A stretch of 64,000 nt of DNA from Erwinia tasmaniensis Et1/99 (lineage in GTDB: Bacteria > Pseudomonadota > Gammaproteobacteria > Enterobacterales > Enterobacteriaceae). The notes beneath the pieces were generated by a model. It worked only from the letters and a program-made list of their open reading frames with translations, made no database searches and was not told the origin of the DNA. The position numbers were made by a program, and so were the translations under genes. Shown in pieces: positions 18,813 to 27,090 of this stretch. Position 1 is the first letter of the stretch; every line of letters starts with the position of its first letter. The stretch spans positions 3,720,001 through 3,784,000 of the forward strand of contig NC_010694.1 in assembly GCF_000026185.1 (NCBI RefSeq). The letters run 5' to 3'.

Positions 18813-19829
18813 CTATTTATGTAGCGTATCCGCCCCTTTCACCCGCACCGGGATACGCAGCACCCGGTCGGTCGCGGTCACGTACATCCAGTGCCTGTTC
18901 TGCGCATCGGTGCACAGCGCCAGATTCGCGGTCGCCTTCGCGGGGATAAGTATTTTCCCCAGACGCTTCCCTGCCGGTGAGAATACCTGAACGCCGTCCT
19001 CGCTGCTGGTCCAGACATTGCCTTTGGTATCGACCTTTATGCCATCGGGAACGCCCGGTGAGATCTCAGCAAATACCCGACCTGCTTCGGTCTGCTGCGC
19101 GTTGACCGGATAAACCATAATGCGGTGTTGCAGCGACGTGTTGTTAACATCGTGCCCCAGCTGCGCATCCGACACGTAAAGCAGCTTACCGTCCGGCGAA
19201 AACGCCAGCCCGTTAGGGGTATAGAGTTCAGGCGTGTTCATCTTAGACAGCTTTTTCGCTACCGGATCATAGCGATAGACAAATTCCCCTTCTATCTCCG
19301 GCTTCCCTGTTCCGTCGCTCTCTTCCTTACTCAGAATGCCGAATTTAGGATCGGTGAACCAGATTGCGCCATCCGGCGCCACGGCGACGTCGTTCGGGCT
19401 GTGAAAGCGTTTTCCCTGCCATGAATCTATCAGGGTTGTCCAGCTACCGTCATGCTCACGGCGCACAACGGCGCGTTTTCCGTGGGAGGCGGCGATCACT
19501 CTCCCCTCTGCGTCAACGGTATGGCCATTCTGATAATCAGCCGGGGAAAGCCAGCTTTTCAGGCCGTCCTTCTCTGACCAGCTCATCACCTCGTTGCGCT
19601 TCACATCACTATAAATAAGCGTGTCAGGGGCGATGCAAGCCGGTCCTTCAAGCCATTTGCCATTATCGGCTATCTTCTGCGCGACGGGATGTTTAGCGAT
19701 AAGATCGTAAAAGCCGGGCTGTTCGGCAATCAGCTTGATATCCGATCCGGCTGCCGCGCTCTGGGCGGCATTCAACAAAACGATGCTGCCAACGGCGCTC
19801 AAAAACCAGGATTTGTGGTGAAAAGACAT
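18813..19829 (-). CDS. Periplasmic SMP-30/gluconolactonase family protein
   Basis: 338 residues with a cleavable signal peptide (MSFHHKSW, a hydrophobic run, then AQSAAAG). The mature protein is a six-bladed beta-propeller of the SMP-30/LRE type: EGPACIAPDTLIYSD, FHSPNDVAVAPDGAIWFTDP, TPNGLAFSPDGKLLYVSD and PDGIKVDTKGNVW. The Glu, Asn and Asp residues in these blades are the metal ligands in lactonases of the family. It probably hydrolyses a sugar lactone in the periplasm. The cupin gene lies 12 bp upstream on the same strand and probably shares its transcript. Confidence 0.9.
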   Translation of the reverse strand: MSFHHKSWFLSAVGSIVLLNAAQSAAAGSDIKLIAEQPGFYDLIAKHPVAQKIADNGKWLEGPACIAPDTLIYSDVKRNEVMSWSEKDGLKSWLSPADYQNGHTVDAEGRVIAASHGKRAVVRREHDGSWTTLIDSWQGKRFHSPNDVAVAPDGAIWFTDPKFGILSKEESDGTGKPEIEGEFVYRYDPVAKKLSKMNTPELYTPNGLAFSPDGKLLYVSDAQLGHDVNNTSLQHRIMVYPVNAQQTEAGRVFAEISPGVPDGIKVDTKGNVWTSSEDGVQVFSPAGKRLGKILIPAKATANLALCTDAQNRHWMYVTATDRVLRIPVRVKGADTLHK

Positions 19830-19841
19830 GTTAATGGCTCC

Positions 19842-20423
19842 TTAATATGCGCATGCACCGCGGGTGCGGGCCTTATCGGCATCGGGTTTGAGTTTAATAA
19901 TCAGCTGGACGTTAGGCTCAGCGCCCACGGTGCGCGTGATATGCCCCACGCGGTCATCGCCGGGACGTGGCCGGGAGGGGGTATCGGCATTAAACTGCAC
20001 TTCGCCAGGGCCCTGTACCAGGGTGCTGCCGTCTGTCGTTTCCACCGACCACTTGCCCGACAGCGTAATCACCCACTGCGGACCGGGCGCATGGTGCCAG
20101 CTGCCCACGTAGCCCGGCGGCAGCACGGCATAGGCAATGCTTTCGACCTTATCCGGGGAGAGGCCAATCCACTGTGGTGCGGACGGCGGCGCATAGCTTT
20201 TATGCTCCAGCCCTTCAAAGCGGCAGTGGCCGATATGCGTGGCACCCGTATCGTCGGCCCAGACGGTGGCAAATTTGACCGGTGGCTGGGTTTTGCCGTC
20301 GCTGACGGTGGTCTCATGGGAATCGCCGGGCACGGCGCGTACCTGAGTACTGGCCCCGGCAGAGGCCATAACGGTGAAGCCACAAATAAGTACCACTTTG
20401 CGTAGCATGCTGTCTTTCATCAT
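19842..20423 (-). CDS. Secreted cupin-domain protein
   Basis: 193 residues with a signal peptide (about residues 1-29, ending before VPGDS). The cupin fold is suggested by PGYVGSWHHAPGPQWVITLSGK, with the paired His expected for metal binding, and by GPGEVQFNADTP in the second motif. Function unknown. Its position before the SMP-30 gene suggests a joint role in periplasmic handling of a small carbohydrate or lactone. Confidence 0.82.
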   Translation of the reverse strand: MMKDSMLRKVVLICGFTVMASAGASTQVRAVPGDSHETTVSDGKTQPPVKFATVWADDTGATHIGHCRFEGLEHKSYAPPSAPQWIGLSPDKVESIAYAVLPPGYVGSWHHAPGPQWVITLSGKWSVETTDGSTLVQGPGEVQFNADTPSRPRPGDDRVGHITRTVGAEPNVQLIIKLKPDADKARTRGACAY

Positions 20424-20637
20424 ATTCCCTTAATAATTAATACCAGAGTATTATTATAGACGGCTCTATCCTCGCATACCTGGTTACCCCGGCAGATAGG
20501 GAATATGCCTAAAACAGGTGTTCAGGTGCGGTGATAAAGGGGCTGATGTCCTTTGAATAAGCCAGCGGTTGGTGCATTTTGCTGCCGTTTACCGGATTCG
20601 CCACAATACCTTGCTTAAACTTACCGTTGCTGAAACG

Positions 20638-20668
20638 AAAAAAGGCGGGGTGGTTAGCCCTCGCCTTC
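20638..20668 (-). terminator. Rho-independent terminator of the small hydrophobic peptide transcript
   Basis: On the minus strand the sequence reads AAGGCGAGGG, a loop of about seven bases, then CCCCGCCTTTTTT. The GC-rich stem followed directly by a T-run is a textbook terminator. It lies about 30 bases beyond the stop codon of the 28-codon ORF. Confidence 0.8.
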
Positions 20669-20696
20669 GTTCAAGTTCCTTCTGCCCTTAGGGGCG

Positions 20697-20783
20697 TCAG
20701 GTCAGTTGCTTGATAACAACGATAATGCTTAAGCTAACGTGCAGTATCTGCAACATCAGCAGGATAGTACTTAGCGTTATCAC
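20697..20783 (-). CDS. 28-residue hydrophobic peptide, candidate type I toxin
   Basis: Starting from a GTG at 20783, the frame encodes a peptide beginning MITLSTILLMLQILHV and ending VVIKQLT: one membrane-spanning helix with a basic residue near its end. Size and character fit small membrane toxins of type I toxin-antitoxin systems (TisB, ShoB, Ibs class), but I do not recognise the family. A strong terminator follows. On the opposite strand, over what would be its 5-prime leader, lies a possible antisense RNA with its own terminator. The ribosome binding site is weak, which is usual for such toxins but also lowers certainty. Confidence 0.45.
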   Translation of the reverse strand: MITLSTILLMLQILHVSLSIIVVIKQLT

Positions 20784-20827
20784 TTGGCCGCTTTCTTTTC
20801 AGGAAGGCGCTACCCGTCGCTTATACT

Positions 20828-20950
20828 CTTGAACTTCCCTCGCGGCGTGTATCAATGCGAGTTGGTACATGCAGCACCCTGTTCCTGAGCGCGGCCTCCA
20901 ACCGTAGCCGGAACTGAAAATAAACCTGGTTTTCCAAACCGGGTTTTTTT
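20828..20950 (+). ncRNA. Candidate antisense RNA opposite the leader of the small toxin
   Basis: TATACT at 20822-20827 could be a -10 box. A hairpin, CCGGTTT/AAACCGG-like (20924-20943), followed by TTTTTTT (20944-20950) makes a good plus-strand terminator. The enclosed 115-120 nt contain no ORF and run antisense to the region upstream of the 28-codon ORF. This is the geometry of type I antitoxins. The -35 box is poor, so the promoter is unproven. Confidence 0.35.
20924..20950 (+). terminator. Rho-independent terminator, plus strand
   Basis: An AACCTGGTTT...AAACCGGGTT dyad followed by seven T residues. No gene ends here on the plus strand, which is why a small RNA is suspected. Confidence 0.65.
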
Positions 20951-21523
20951 CCGTCTCAAAGAAGCCGCCTACGACAGAGTTCTGATCTAAATCGTATTTC
21001 AGTGGATCCTGATTTTTTCCAGGACAGCATGTGGGCATGTCTGACTTTTTTCTCATTTGATAAAATGCCAACTCTGCTGAAACGTATAGCCGTGCAAGAT
21101 TTCTTCACAAAATGCCTTCGGTGTAGTTCAACCAGCGAGAATTATTAAACCACTGCTTTGCAGCACTACACCGTAACAACATGATATTCATAACGCTGCA
21201 GGCTGTGCGGGTGGTGGGGTTTCAATGGAGCACTTGACACCGCGCGTTAAGCTTCCACGGATATACCTACGCCTTAACTCCCCATTCTAACGCCTCGATG
21301 ATGCTGTCAGTCACGACCTAGTTAACATCTGGTTTGGCCTTGCCCTTAGAAAATTTCGTCTTTGTATAGCCTGACAGTTCGATGTCCCGGAATCGTTCTG
21401 GCCAGCAGAGGTGAGACAGCTCGCCAGGCTCAATCCGAAAGCATGATGTAGCGCTCGGACACCAAAGGAATTATCTAATGACTTATGATATAAATATTTT
21501 ACTTAGAATTTGAGGAGATATTT
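20951..21523. other. Gene-poor region before the reverse-transcriptase operon, with a nested hairpin
   Basis: No convincing gene is present. At 21119-21173 CGGTGTAGT and ACTACACCG form a perfect nine-base stem, and inside the loop CTGCTTTGCAG (21153-21163) forms a second hairpin. Such structure could belong to a non-coding RNA linked to the reverse transcriptase, or be the end of a lost mobile element. On the minus strand between about 21440 and 21265 a protein-like stretch (RIEPGELSHLCWPERFR and onward) is interrupted by a stop at 21320, so it may be a degraded gene; I do not recognise it. AGGAGA at 21513-21518 is the ribosome binding site of the next gene. Confidence 0.4.
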
Positions 21524-22242
21524 ATGGAATGGCCTAAGATATTTAGTTATGTAGGGGAGATATAAGAAAAAAAGCTTTCGAAAAGTTCGAAGTGGAAGCC
21601 ATAACAAAAACAACATTACTTCCTGGACAGGAAAAAAATGCCTATCATAAAGGGAAACTTACAACAGACTATTATATTTTTATCTTTACCGATCGTGAAG
21701 ATAAGAAAAAACAAGGTTCATTTTGTTGCGGTGTCCATGCGTCTAAGGGATGGTTTGAGCTAAACGGGCAAAACCCTCTCGATATTGCTTCTTACAACCC
21801 CCTCACAGGGGAAAGCTCTGGCGACGCAGTCACCGTAGGTACGGAGGCAACTATAGCCATCAACCGCCCCAAAGAAAATAAAGAAAAAAAACGACTAATC
21901 AATATATTGCAAACATACATTGCACTCACGGATAGCATAACAAACACCCAAGATGGCGAGTCCACAGCGGTTAAAATATTAAAAAAACTGATAACCCACC
22001 CATCAAACACACCTGAAAAATCTGAAATAAGAGCCGTAAATACGTTACTCTATAAAACTTTTACCGACATTAAATATAGAAAAAACAATATAAAAAAATA
22101 TTCGGAATTGGTTTTACTCAAAGAAAATTTATTTGACATAACAATAAGAAAAATACCGGTTAACTACTTTAACGATATCATTGAAAATACAAGAGAATCA
22201 AAACACTCTGGTTATATATACCCTAACCCAGCATCATTTTAA
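21524..22242 (+). pseudogene. Unknown protein partnered with the reverse transcriptase, with an apparent frameshift near the start
   Basis: The best start is ATG 21524, with GAGGAGAT just before it; it reads MEWPKIFSYVG and then hits TAA at 21563. From the GGGG at 21554-21557 another frame continues as GDIRKKAFEKFEVEAITK and stays open to 22242. One G missing from that run would join the two into a protein of about 239 residues. If the gene instead starts at the GTG at 21592 the product has 216 residues but no ribosome binding site. I do not recognise a domain. The protein has a hydrophobic strand (DYYIFIFTD), a CCGVHASKGWFELNG stretch and a Lys-rich helical C-terminal half. It is AT-rich and ends two bases before the first ATG of the reverse transcriptase, so the two form an operon. 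The frameshift could be real, phase-variable or a sequencing error. Confidence 0.6.
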
Positions 22243-22256
22243 GCATGAGAGAACAT

Positions 22257-23759
22257 ATGAATACTGAAGCGATTACAATATTAGAACTTACACATGAGCA
22301 GGCTCAGGATTTTTTCCTTAAATCTGAAAGTTATTTTAATGCAGACATGCCGCCTTACTTTAACTTCAGACCAATATTAGATGCAGTTAAAAATACAATG
22401 GGGGATTTACAGTTAAATGGAATTATGGCAGAAAAAAAGGTAATAGATTGCGAGAAAGTAAATCATACCATACATACAAACAAAGATGGGAAGTTATCCT
22501 GGCGTCCTTTGCAGTTAATTCACCCTGTTTTATACTTTTATTTAGTGAGGGAGTTAACAGAGGCTAAAAACTGGGAAAAAATAAAAGAAAGATTTAGTAA
22601 ATTCTCATCAAACCAAAAAATAACATGCTTAAGCATACCTGTAAAATCCTCTGAAAACAAAAAAGATAAGGCGGCTCAGGTTAATAGTTGGTGGCAGAAA
22701 TTTGAACTACAATCTATTGAATTAGCTATAGATTACGACTATCTATTTGAAACAGATATTGCTGATTGTTATGGCTCTATTTACACACACTCTATTGCCT
22801 GGGCTGTTGAAACCAAAGAGGTTGCTAAAATAAATCGCAGTATAGCTCTCTTGGGTAATTTCATTGATAAAACTATTCAGAAAATGCAGTTCAATCAAAC
22901 AAATGGAATACCTCAGGGCTCTGTTTTAATGGACTTTATAGCTGAAATAACCCTTGGTTACATTGACGAAATCGTTGGTGAAAAGCTAAGTGAAATTTTA
23001 ATATCAGACTATAAAATACTCCGCTATCGCGATGATTACCGCATATTTGTCAATAATCAATCAGATGGGGAGCTTATATTAAAAACTTTAGCTGATGTGA
23101 TGTCTGATATGGGATTTCGTCTAAACTCATCTAAAACAAAATCAAGTAGTGACATTATTACCTCATCAGTCAAATCTGATAAAAATTCCTGGATGGCATC
23201 TAAAGGATATCATAATAACCTACTAAAGCATTGCTCTCTAATCAAGCAACATTCTTTGAATTATCCTAATTCAGGAAGCCTTTCTACAGCATTAAGTGAG
23301 TTTCACAAAAGAATAGTTAAACTTAAAAAGTTCGACAGCACAACATCTTACTCAATTATAAGTATAATAATTGATATTTCTTATAGAAATCCAAGAACCT
23401 ATCCCGTAGCTTTTGCCATACTCAGTAAATACTTATCCTTAATAACAGATATTGAAGAACGGACCTCACTAATTAAAAGGATAAATATAAAATTCAACAA
23501 ACTACCTAACATTGGGTATATGGAAATATGGTTTCAGAGAGCTATAAAATCAAATATAGAGACAATTACATTCAACGAGAAACTTTGCAATTTAGTTACA
23601 GAACCAAATAACTCTGTATGGAATTCAGAATGGATCAGTTCCAAAAAAATTATGCGAATCATGAACACAACTCCAATAATTGACTTAACAAAGCTACATG
23701 AAATAGAAGACGTGATTGACTCTTTAGAATTTGATCTATTCCCGAGGATTTCAGGATAA
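22257..23759 (+). CDS. Reverse transcriptase of the phage-defence (UG/DRT/Abi-like) type
   Basis: About 500 residues. Reverse transcriptase motifs are visible in order: LFETDIADCYGSIYTHSIAW (motif A, with the catalytic Asp), NGIPQGSVLMDFIAEI (motif B), LRYRDDYRIFV (motif C, YRDD) and LNSSKTK (motif D). The C-terminal 200 residues are helical without a recognised domain, as in many UG-class enzymes whose helical repeats replace the thumb. There is no maturase, endonuclease or integrase domain, so it is not a group II intron or retrotransposon protein. Retron enzymes usually carry YADD, so this is more like DRT or Abi types; I cannot name the subclass. GAGAG precedes ATG 22257; an ATG at 22245 is also possible. 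Low GC against the flanking genes indicates transfer. Confidence 0.85.
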   Translation: MNTEAITILELTHEQAQDFFLKSESYFNADMPPYFNFRPILDAVKNTMGDLQLNGIMAEKKVIDCEKVNHTIHTNKDGKLSWRPLQLIHPVLYFYLVRELTEAKNWEKIKERFSKFSSNQKITCLSIPVKSSENKKDKAAQVNSWWQKFELQSIELAIDYDYLFETDIADCYGSIYTHSIAWAVETKEVAKINRSIALLGNFIDKTIQKMQFNQTNGIPQGSVLMDFIAEITLGYIDEIVGEKLSEILISDYKILRYRDDYRIFVNNQSDGELILKTLADVMSDMGFRLNSSKTKSSSDIITSSVKSDKNSWMASKGYHNNLLKHCSLIKQHSLNYPNSGSLSTALSEFHKRIVKLKKFDSTTSYSIISIIIDISYRNPRTYPVAFAILSKYLSLITDIEERTSLIKRINIKFNKLPNIGYMEIWFQRAIKSNIETITFNEKLCNLVTEPNNSVWNSEWISSKKIMRIMNTTPIIDLTKLHEIEDVIDSLEFDLFPRISG

Positions 23760-23824
23760 TATAAAGATAGACCGTATTTATCGCATAAATCATATATATT
23801 CCTAACAGCAATTGATGTTTCTGT

Positions 23825-26497
23825 TTAAGTATACTCTTCCAGCATCGGCGGTGCCGTCAGCGGCAGAGAGATAACAAAGCTTACCCCGCCCTGTGGCCGA
23901 TTCTCCGCATGAATTTTGCCTTCGTGCAGCGTGACGATAGCCTGGCAAATGGCCAGACCCAGCCCAACCCCCGGTACCGTTGACTCTTTATCGCCGCGTG
24001 AGAATTTCTCAAAGATCAGCTGCTGCTGGTCCGGCGCAATGCCAGGCCCGGTATCCCACACTTCTAACTCCAGCCGCTGCGCCACGGCGCGTGCCCGGAT
24101 ACCAATTTGTGCCTTATCACCCGCATATTTCAGCGCGTTCTCCAGCAGATTAACCAGCACCCGCTCCATCAGCGGGCCGTCCACGTCAATCAGCAACAGC
24201 TCGGCAGGTAAATCGAGTGTGACTGGACGATCGGCCAGCAGCGGAGCAAGCTGACGCAGCGCGCTGCCAATCAGCTCGTCCAGCGCCATCCACTCGCGGC
24301 GCAGGCTAAAGCCGCCAGATTGCAGACGTGCCATATCCAGCAGATTGTTCACCAGCCGGATGGTATTCAGCGTTTGTTCACGCATCGCGCTGGCCTGCCC
24401 GGCGTAGGGGGAATTTGCACTGGCGAGATCGAGCGTGAGGATTTCCGCCTGGCCAAACAGCACCGTCAGCGGGGTGCGCAGATCGTGCGACAGCGCCGAC
24501 AGCAGCGCATTGCGCAGTTGTTCGCGCTCGGCTGCCAGCCGCGAGGCGGCTTCGCGCTGGCTCAGCGCCATGCGTTCCAGCGCGTTAGCGATCAGCACGG
24601 TAAAGGTTTCCACCAGCCGCTGCTGTTCCGGGATCATCAGCTGACGCAGATTAAGCGGTTCCAGGATCAGCAGACCCAGCATATCGCTGCCGCTTTTCAG
24701 CGGTAGCATCTGCCACTGCACGCCCGGCAGGGTATCGGTGCCCGCGCCGGCTGGCTGGCCCTTATCAAAGCTCCAGCGCGCGATCGCCCGGTCGGGCACC
24801 GCGCTAAGATGCGCAGCGCCCACTGGCACCAGCTCGCCGTGCTCGTCCGGCAGGTAAAGCTCGCTGCGCGCCTGTAGGGTACTTTCCACGCTGCGCTGTA
24901 ACGTGGAGGCGATATCGCGCTGTGTCAGGGCGCGACTCAGGGCTTTTGCCGTTTCATAAAGATGATGTGCCCGCTGCTCACGGTAGCGCGCCACCCTGGC
25001 CTGGTAGCGTACTCCGGCGGTTAAATTCCCGACGATCACCCCCACGGCCAGCATCACGCCAAAGGTCACCAGGTACTGCACGTCTGACACCACCATAGTG
25101 CCGGTCGGCGCAACAAAAACCAGGTCGAAGGCGAGGATATTCAGCAGGGTTGCCACCACCGACGGCCAGCGACCGTAGCGCAATGCAACAATCACCACCG
25201 ACAGCAGGTACACCATCACCAGATTGACCGAATCCACCGCGGGCAGCAGCCAGCGCCCGGCCAGCGTCACCAGCATACATAGCAACAGGGCGGCGGCACA
25301 GCCGCGCAGCTGGCTACCTCTTTTTCCCTCCTGGCTATCAACCCGTTCAGCCAGTGAGCTGACGCTGTCCGGCGGCGGGTCATCCAGCGCGACGATCAGA
25401 ATATCCAAATCCGGGCCGAGCTCGCCGACACGTTCGGCAAAACTTTCACGCCACCAGCGCCGGGTCGGCCGACGGCCAATGATAATTTTGCCGAGGTTAT
25501 GTTCCCGCGCGTAGCGCAACACCGCGCTGGCTTCGCTGGGATCGGAGAGCGTGGCCGTTTCCGCGCCGAGATCCTGGGCCAGTTGCAGCGTACGCAAAAT
25601 GCCGCGCCGCCGCGTCTCGGACAGCCGGTACAGGCGCGGCGTTTCGACATATACCGCGTGCCATACGCTGTCGAGGCGCGCCGCCAGCCGCGCCGCGCTG
25701 CGTACCAGCTTTTCGCTGCCGCTGTTATCGCCAATGCACAATAAAATGGCATCACGCGTGTGCCATACCTTTTCGCGCCCCTGGGTATCACGCCAGGCAC
25801 GCATCTGGTCATCTACCCGGTCGGCGGTGCGCCGCAGCGCCAGCTCGCGCAGGGCGATCAGGTTGCCCTTGCGGAAGAAATTTTCAATCGCGCGTTCCGC
25901 GCTTTCACCGATATAGACCTTGCCCTCTTTCAGGCGCTGGCGCAGATCGTCCGGCGGCAGATCCACCAGCACCACTTCGTCGGCGGCATCGAAAAACGGA
26001 TCCGGCACCGTTTCACGTACCCGGATGCCGGTGACGCCGCCCACCACGTCGTTCAGGCTTTCAAGATGCTGCACGTTGACGGTGGTCATCACATCAATGC
26101 CCGCCTCCAGCAGCTCGTCGATATCCTGCCAGCGCTTAGGGTGGCGCGAACCGGGCGTGTTGCTGTGCGCCAGCTCGTCCATCAGGATCACCGCCGGATG
26201 GCGCGCCAGCGCGGCATCAAGGTCAAATTCCGGGCGGCGCTGCGGCCCGGTCGCTCGCCGTGGCAACACAGTCAGTCCGGACAGCAGCGCCGCGGTTTCC
26301 GGCCTGTCATGCGTTTCCACCACGCCAACCAGCACCTCCAGACCCTGGGCGCGCAGTCGCCGCGCCTCCTGTAGCATCGACCAGGTTTTTCCCACCCCGG
26401 CACAGGCACCAAAGTAAATTTTCAGCTTGCCGCGATGGCTTTCCACCGCCTGGCGTAGCAGCGCATCCGGGTCGGGGCGCTGAAGTTCATCGTTCAT
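23825..26497 (-). CDS. kdpD: Potassium-responsive sensor histidine kinase KdpD
   Basis: 890 residues against about 894 in E. coli. The N-terminal KdpD domain has Walker A GACAGVGKT at residues 30-38 and the DELAHSN motif, followed by a USP-like domain. Four membrane segments lie at about 400-495. After a GAF-like region come the histidine kinase motifs: ALSHDLRTPL (H-box), NLLENALKYA (N-box), DTGPGIAPD and GVGLGLAI (G-boxes). It is intact. In the usual kdpFABCDE order kdpE, its response regulator, follows at once. Here kdpE is absent and the reverse-transcriptase operon, on the opposite strand, ends 65 bp away. Confidence 0.96.
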   Translation of the reverse strand: MNDELQRPDPDALLRQAVESHRGKLKIYFGACAGVGKTWSMLQEARRLRAQGLEVLVGVVETHDRPETAALLSGLTVLPRRATGPQRRPEFDLDAALARHPAVILMDELAHSNTPGSRHPKRWQDIDELLEAGIDVMTTVNVQHLESLNDVVGGVTGIRVRETVPDPFFDAADEVVLVDLPPDDLRQRLKEGKVYIGESAERAIENFFRKGNLIALRELALRRTADRVDDQMRAWRDTQGREKVWHTRDAILLCIGDNSGSEKLVRSAARLAARLDSVWHAVYVETPRLYRLSETRRRGILRTLQLAQDLGAETATLSDPSEASAVLRYAREHNLGKIIIGRRPTRRWWRESFAERVGELGPDLDILIVALDDPPPDSVSSLAERVDSQEGKRGSQLRGCAAALLLCMLVTLAGRWLLPAVDSVNLVMVYLLSVVIVALRYGRWPSVVATLLNILAFDLVFVAPTGTMVVSDVQYLVTFGVMLAVGVIVGNLTAGVRYQARVARYREQRAHHLYETAKALSRALTQRDIASTLQRSVESTLQARSELYLPDEHGELVPVGAAHLSAVPDRAIARWSFDKGQPAGAGTDTLPGVQWQMLPLKSGSDMLGLLILEPLNLRQLMIPEQQRLVETFTVLIANALERMALSQREAASRLAAEREQLRNALLSALSHDLRTPLTVLFGQAEILTLDLASANSPYAGQASAMREQTLNTIRLVNNLLDMARLQSGGFSLRREWMALDELIGSALRQLAPLLADRPVTLDLPAELLLIDVDGPLMERVLVNLLENALKYAGDKAQIGIRARAVAQRLELEVWDTGPGIAPDQQQLIFEKFSRGDKESTVPGVGLGLAICQAIVTLHEGKIHAENRPQGGVSFVISLPLTAPPMLEEYT

Positions 26498-26506
26498 AGC
26501 TGTCCT

Positions 26507-27079
26507 TTAGCGTTGTAACGCATCCAGCGCCAGGTTCAGCGCCAGCACGTTCACCGCCGGTTCACCAAGAAATGCCGGCATTGGCGTGGTGGTATTCTCG
26601 TCAATCAGGCGTTTGACCACTTCCCGCGGCAGCCGACGCGCCGCCGCGATGCGATCGGCCTGCCAGTACGCCGCCTGCGGTGAAATCTGCGGATCCAGCC
26701 CGCTGGCGGAGGCCGTGACCAGGTCAACCGGCACCTGCTGGCCGGCCTGCGGGTTAGCCGCACGCAGCGCCGCCACGCGCTGGCTCACCGCCTGATCCAA
26801 CGCCGGGTTGCTGCCCGCCAGATTGCTGCCTGAGGAAGCCAGCGGATTATAGGGGCGATCGCTGGTTGCCGATGGCCGCCCCTGGAAATAATCCGCGCGG
26901 CTGAAGCTCTGGCCGATCGGCGCCGAACCGCGCACGCTCCCCTGCTCCAGCAGCAGCGAGCCGTTTGCCTGCTGTGGGAACATCCACTGTGCCAGCGTGG
27001 TGGTCAATAAAGGATAGAGCAGCCCGGTGATCAGCGTCAGCAACAGCACTAAAAAGACGGCAGGACGAAGTTGGCTCAT
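26507..27079 (-). CDS. kdpC: KdpC subunit of the potassium-transporting ATPase
   Basis: 190 residues with one N-terminal membrane helix and the conserved segments [31 protein letters not shown] and [12 protein letters not shown]. KdpC is the small subunit that raises ATP affinity of the KdpFABC complex in the inner membrane. It lies 9 bp before kdpD and 11 bp after kdpB. Confidence 0.96.
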   Translation of the reverse strand: MSQLRPAVFLVLLLTLITGLLYPLLTTTLAQWMFPQQANGSLLLEQGSVRGSAPIGQSFSRADYFQGRPSATSDRPYNPLASSGSNLAGSNPALDQAVSQRVAALRAANPQAGQQVPVDLVTASASGLDPQISPQAAYWQADRIAAARRLPREVVKRLIDENTTTPMPAFLGEPAVNVLALNLALDALQR

Positions 27080-27090
27080 GGTCGTTCTCC

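Noticed and set aside
20799..21071. 90-codon frame on the minus strand
   Set aside because: It overlaps a plus-strand terminator and the possible antisense RNA; the protein is unremarkable and Cys/Arg-rich. It may simply be the leader of the small toxin transcript.
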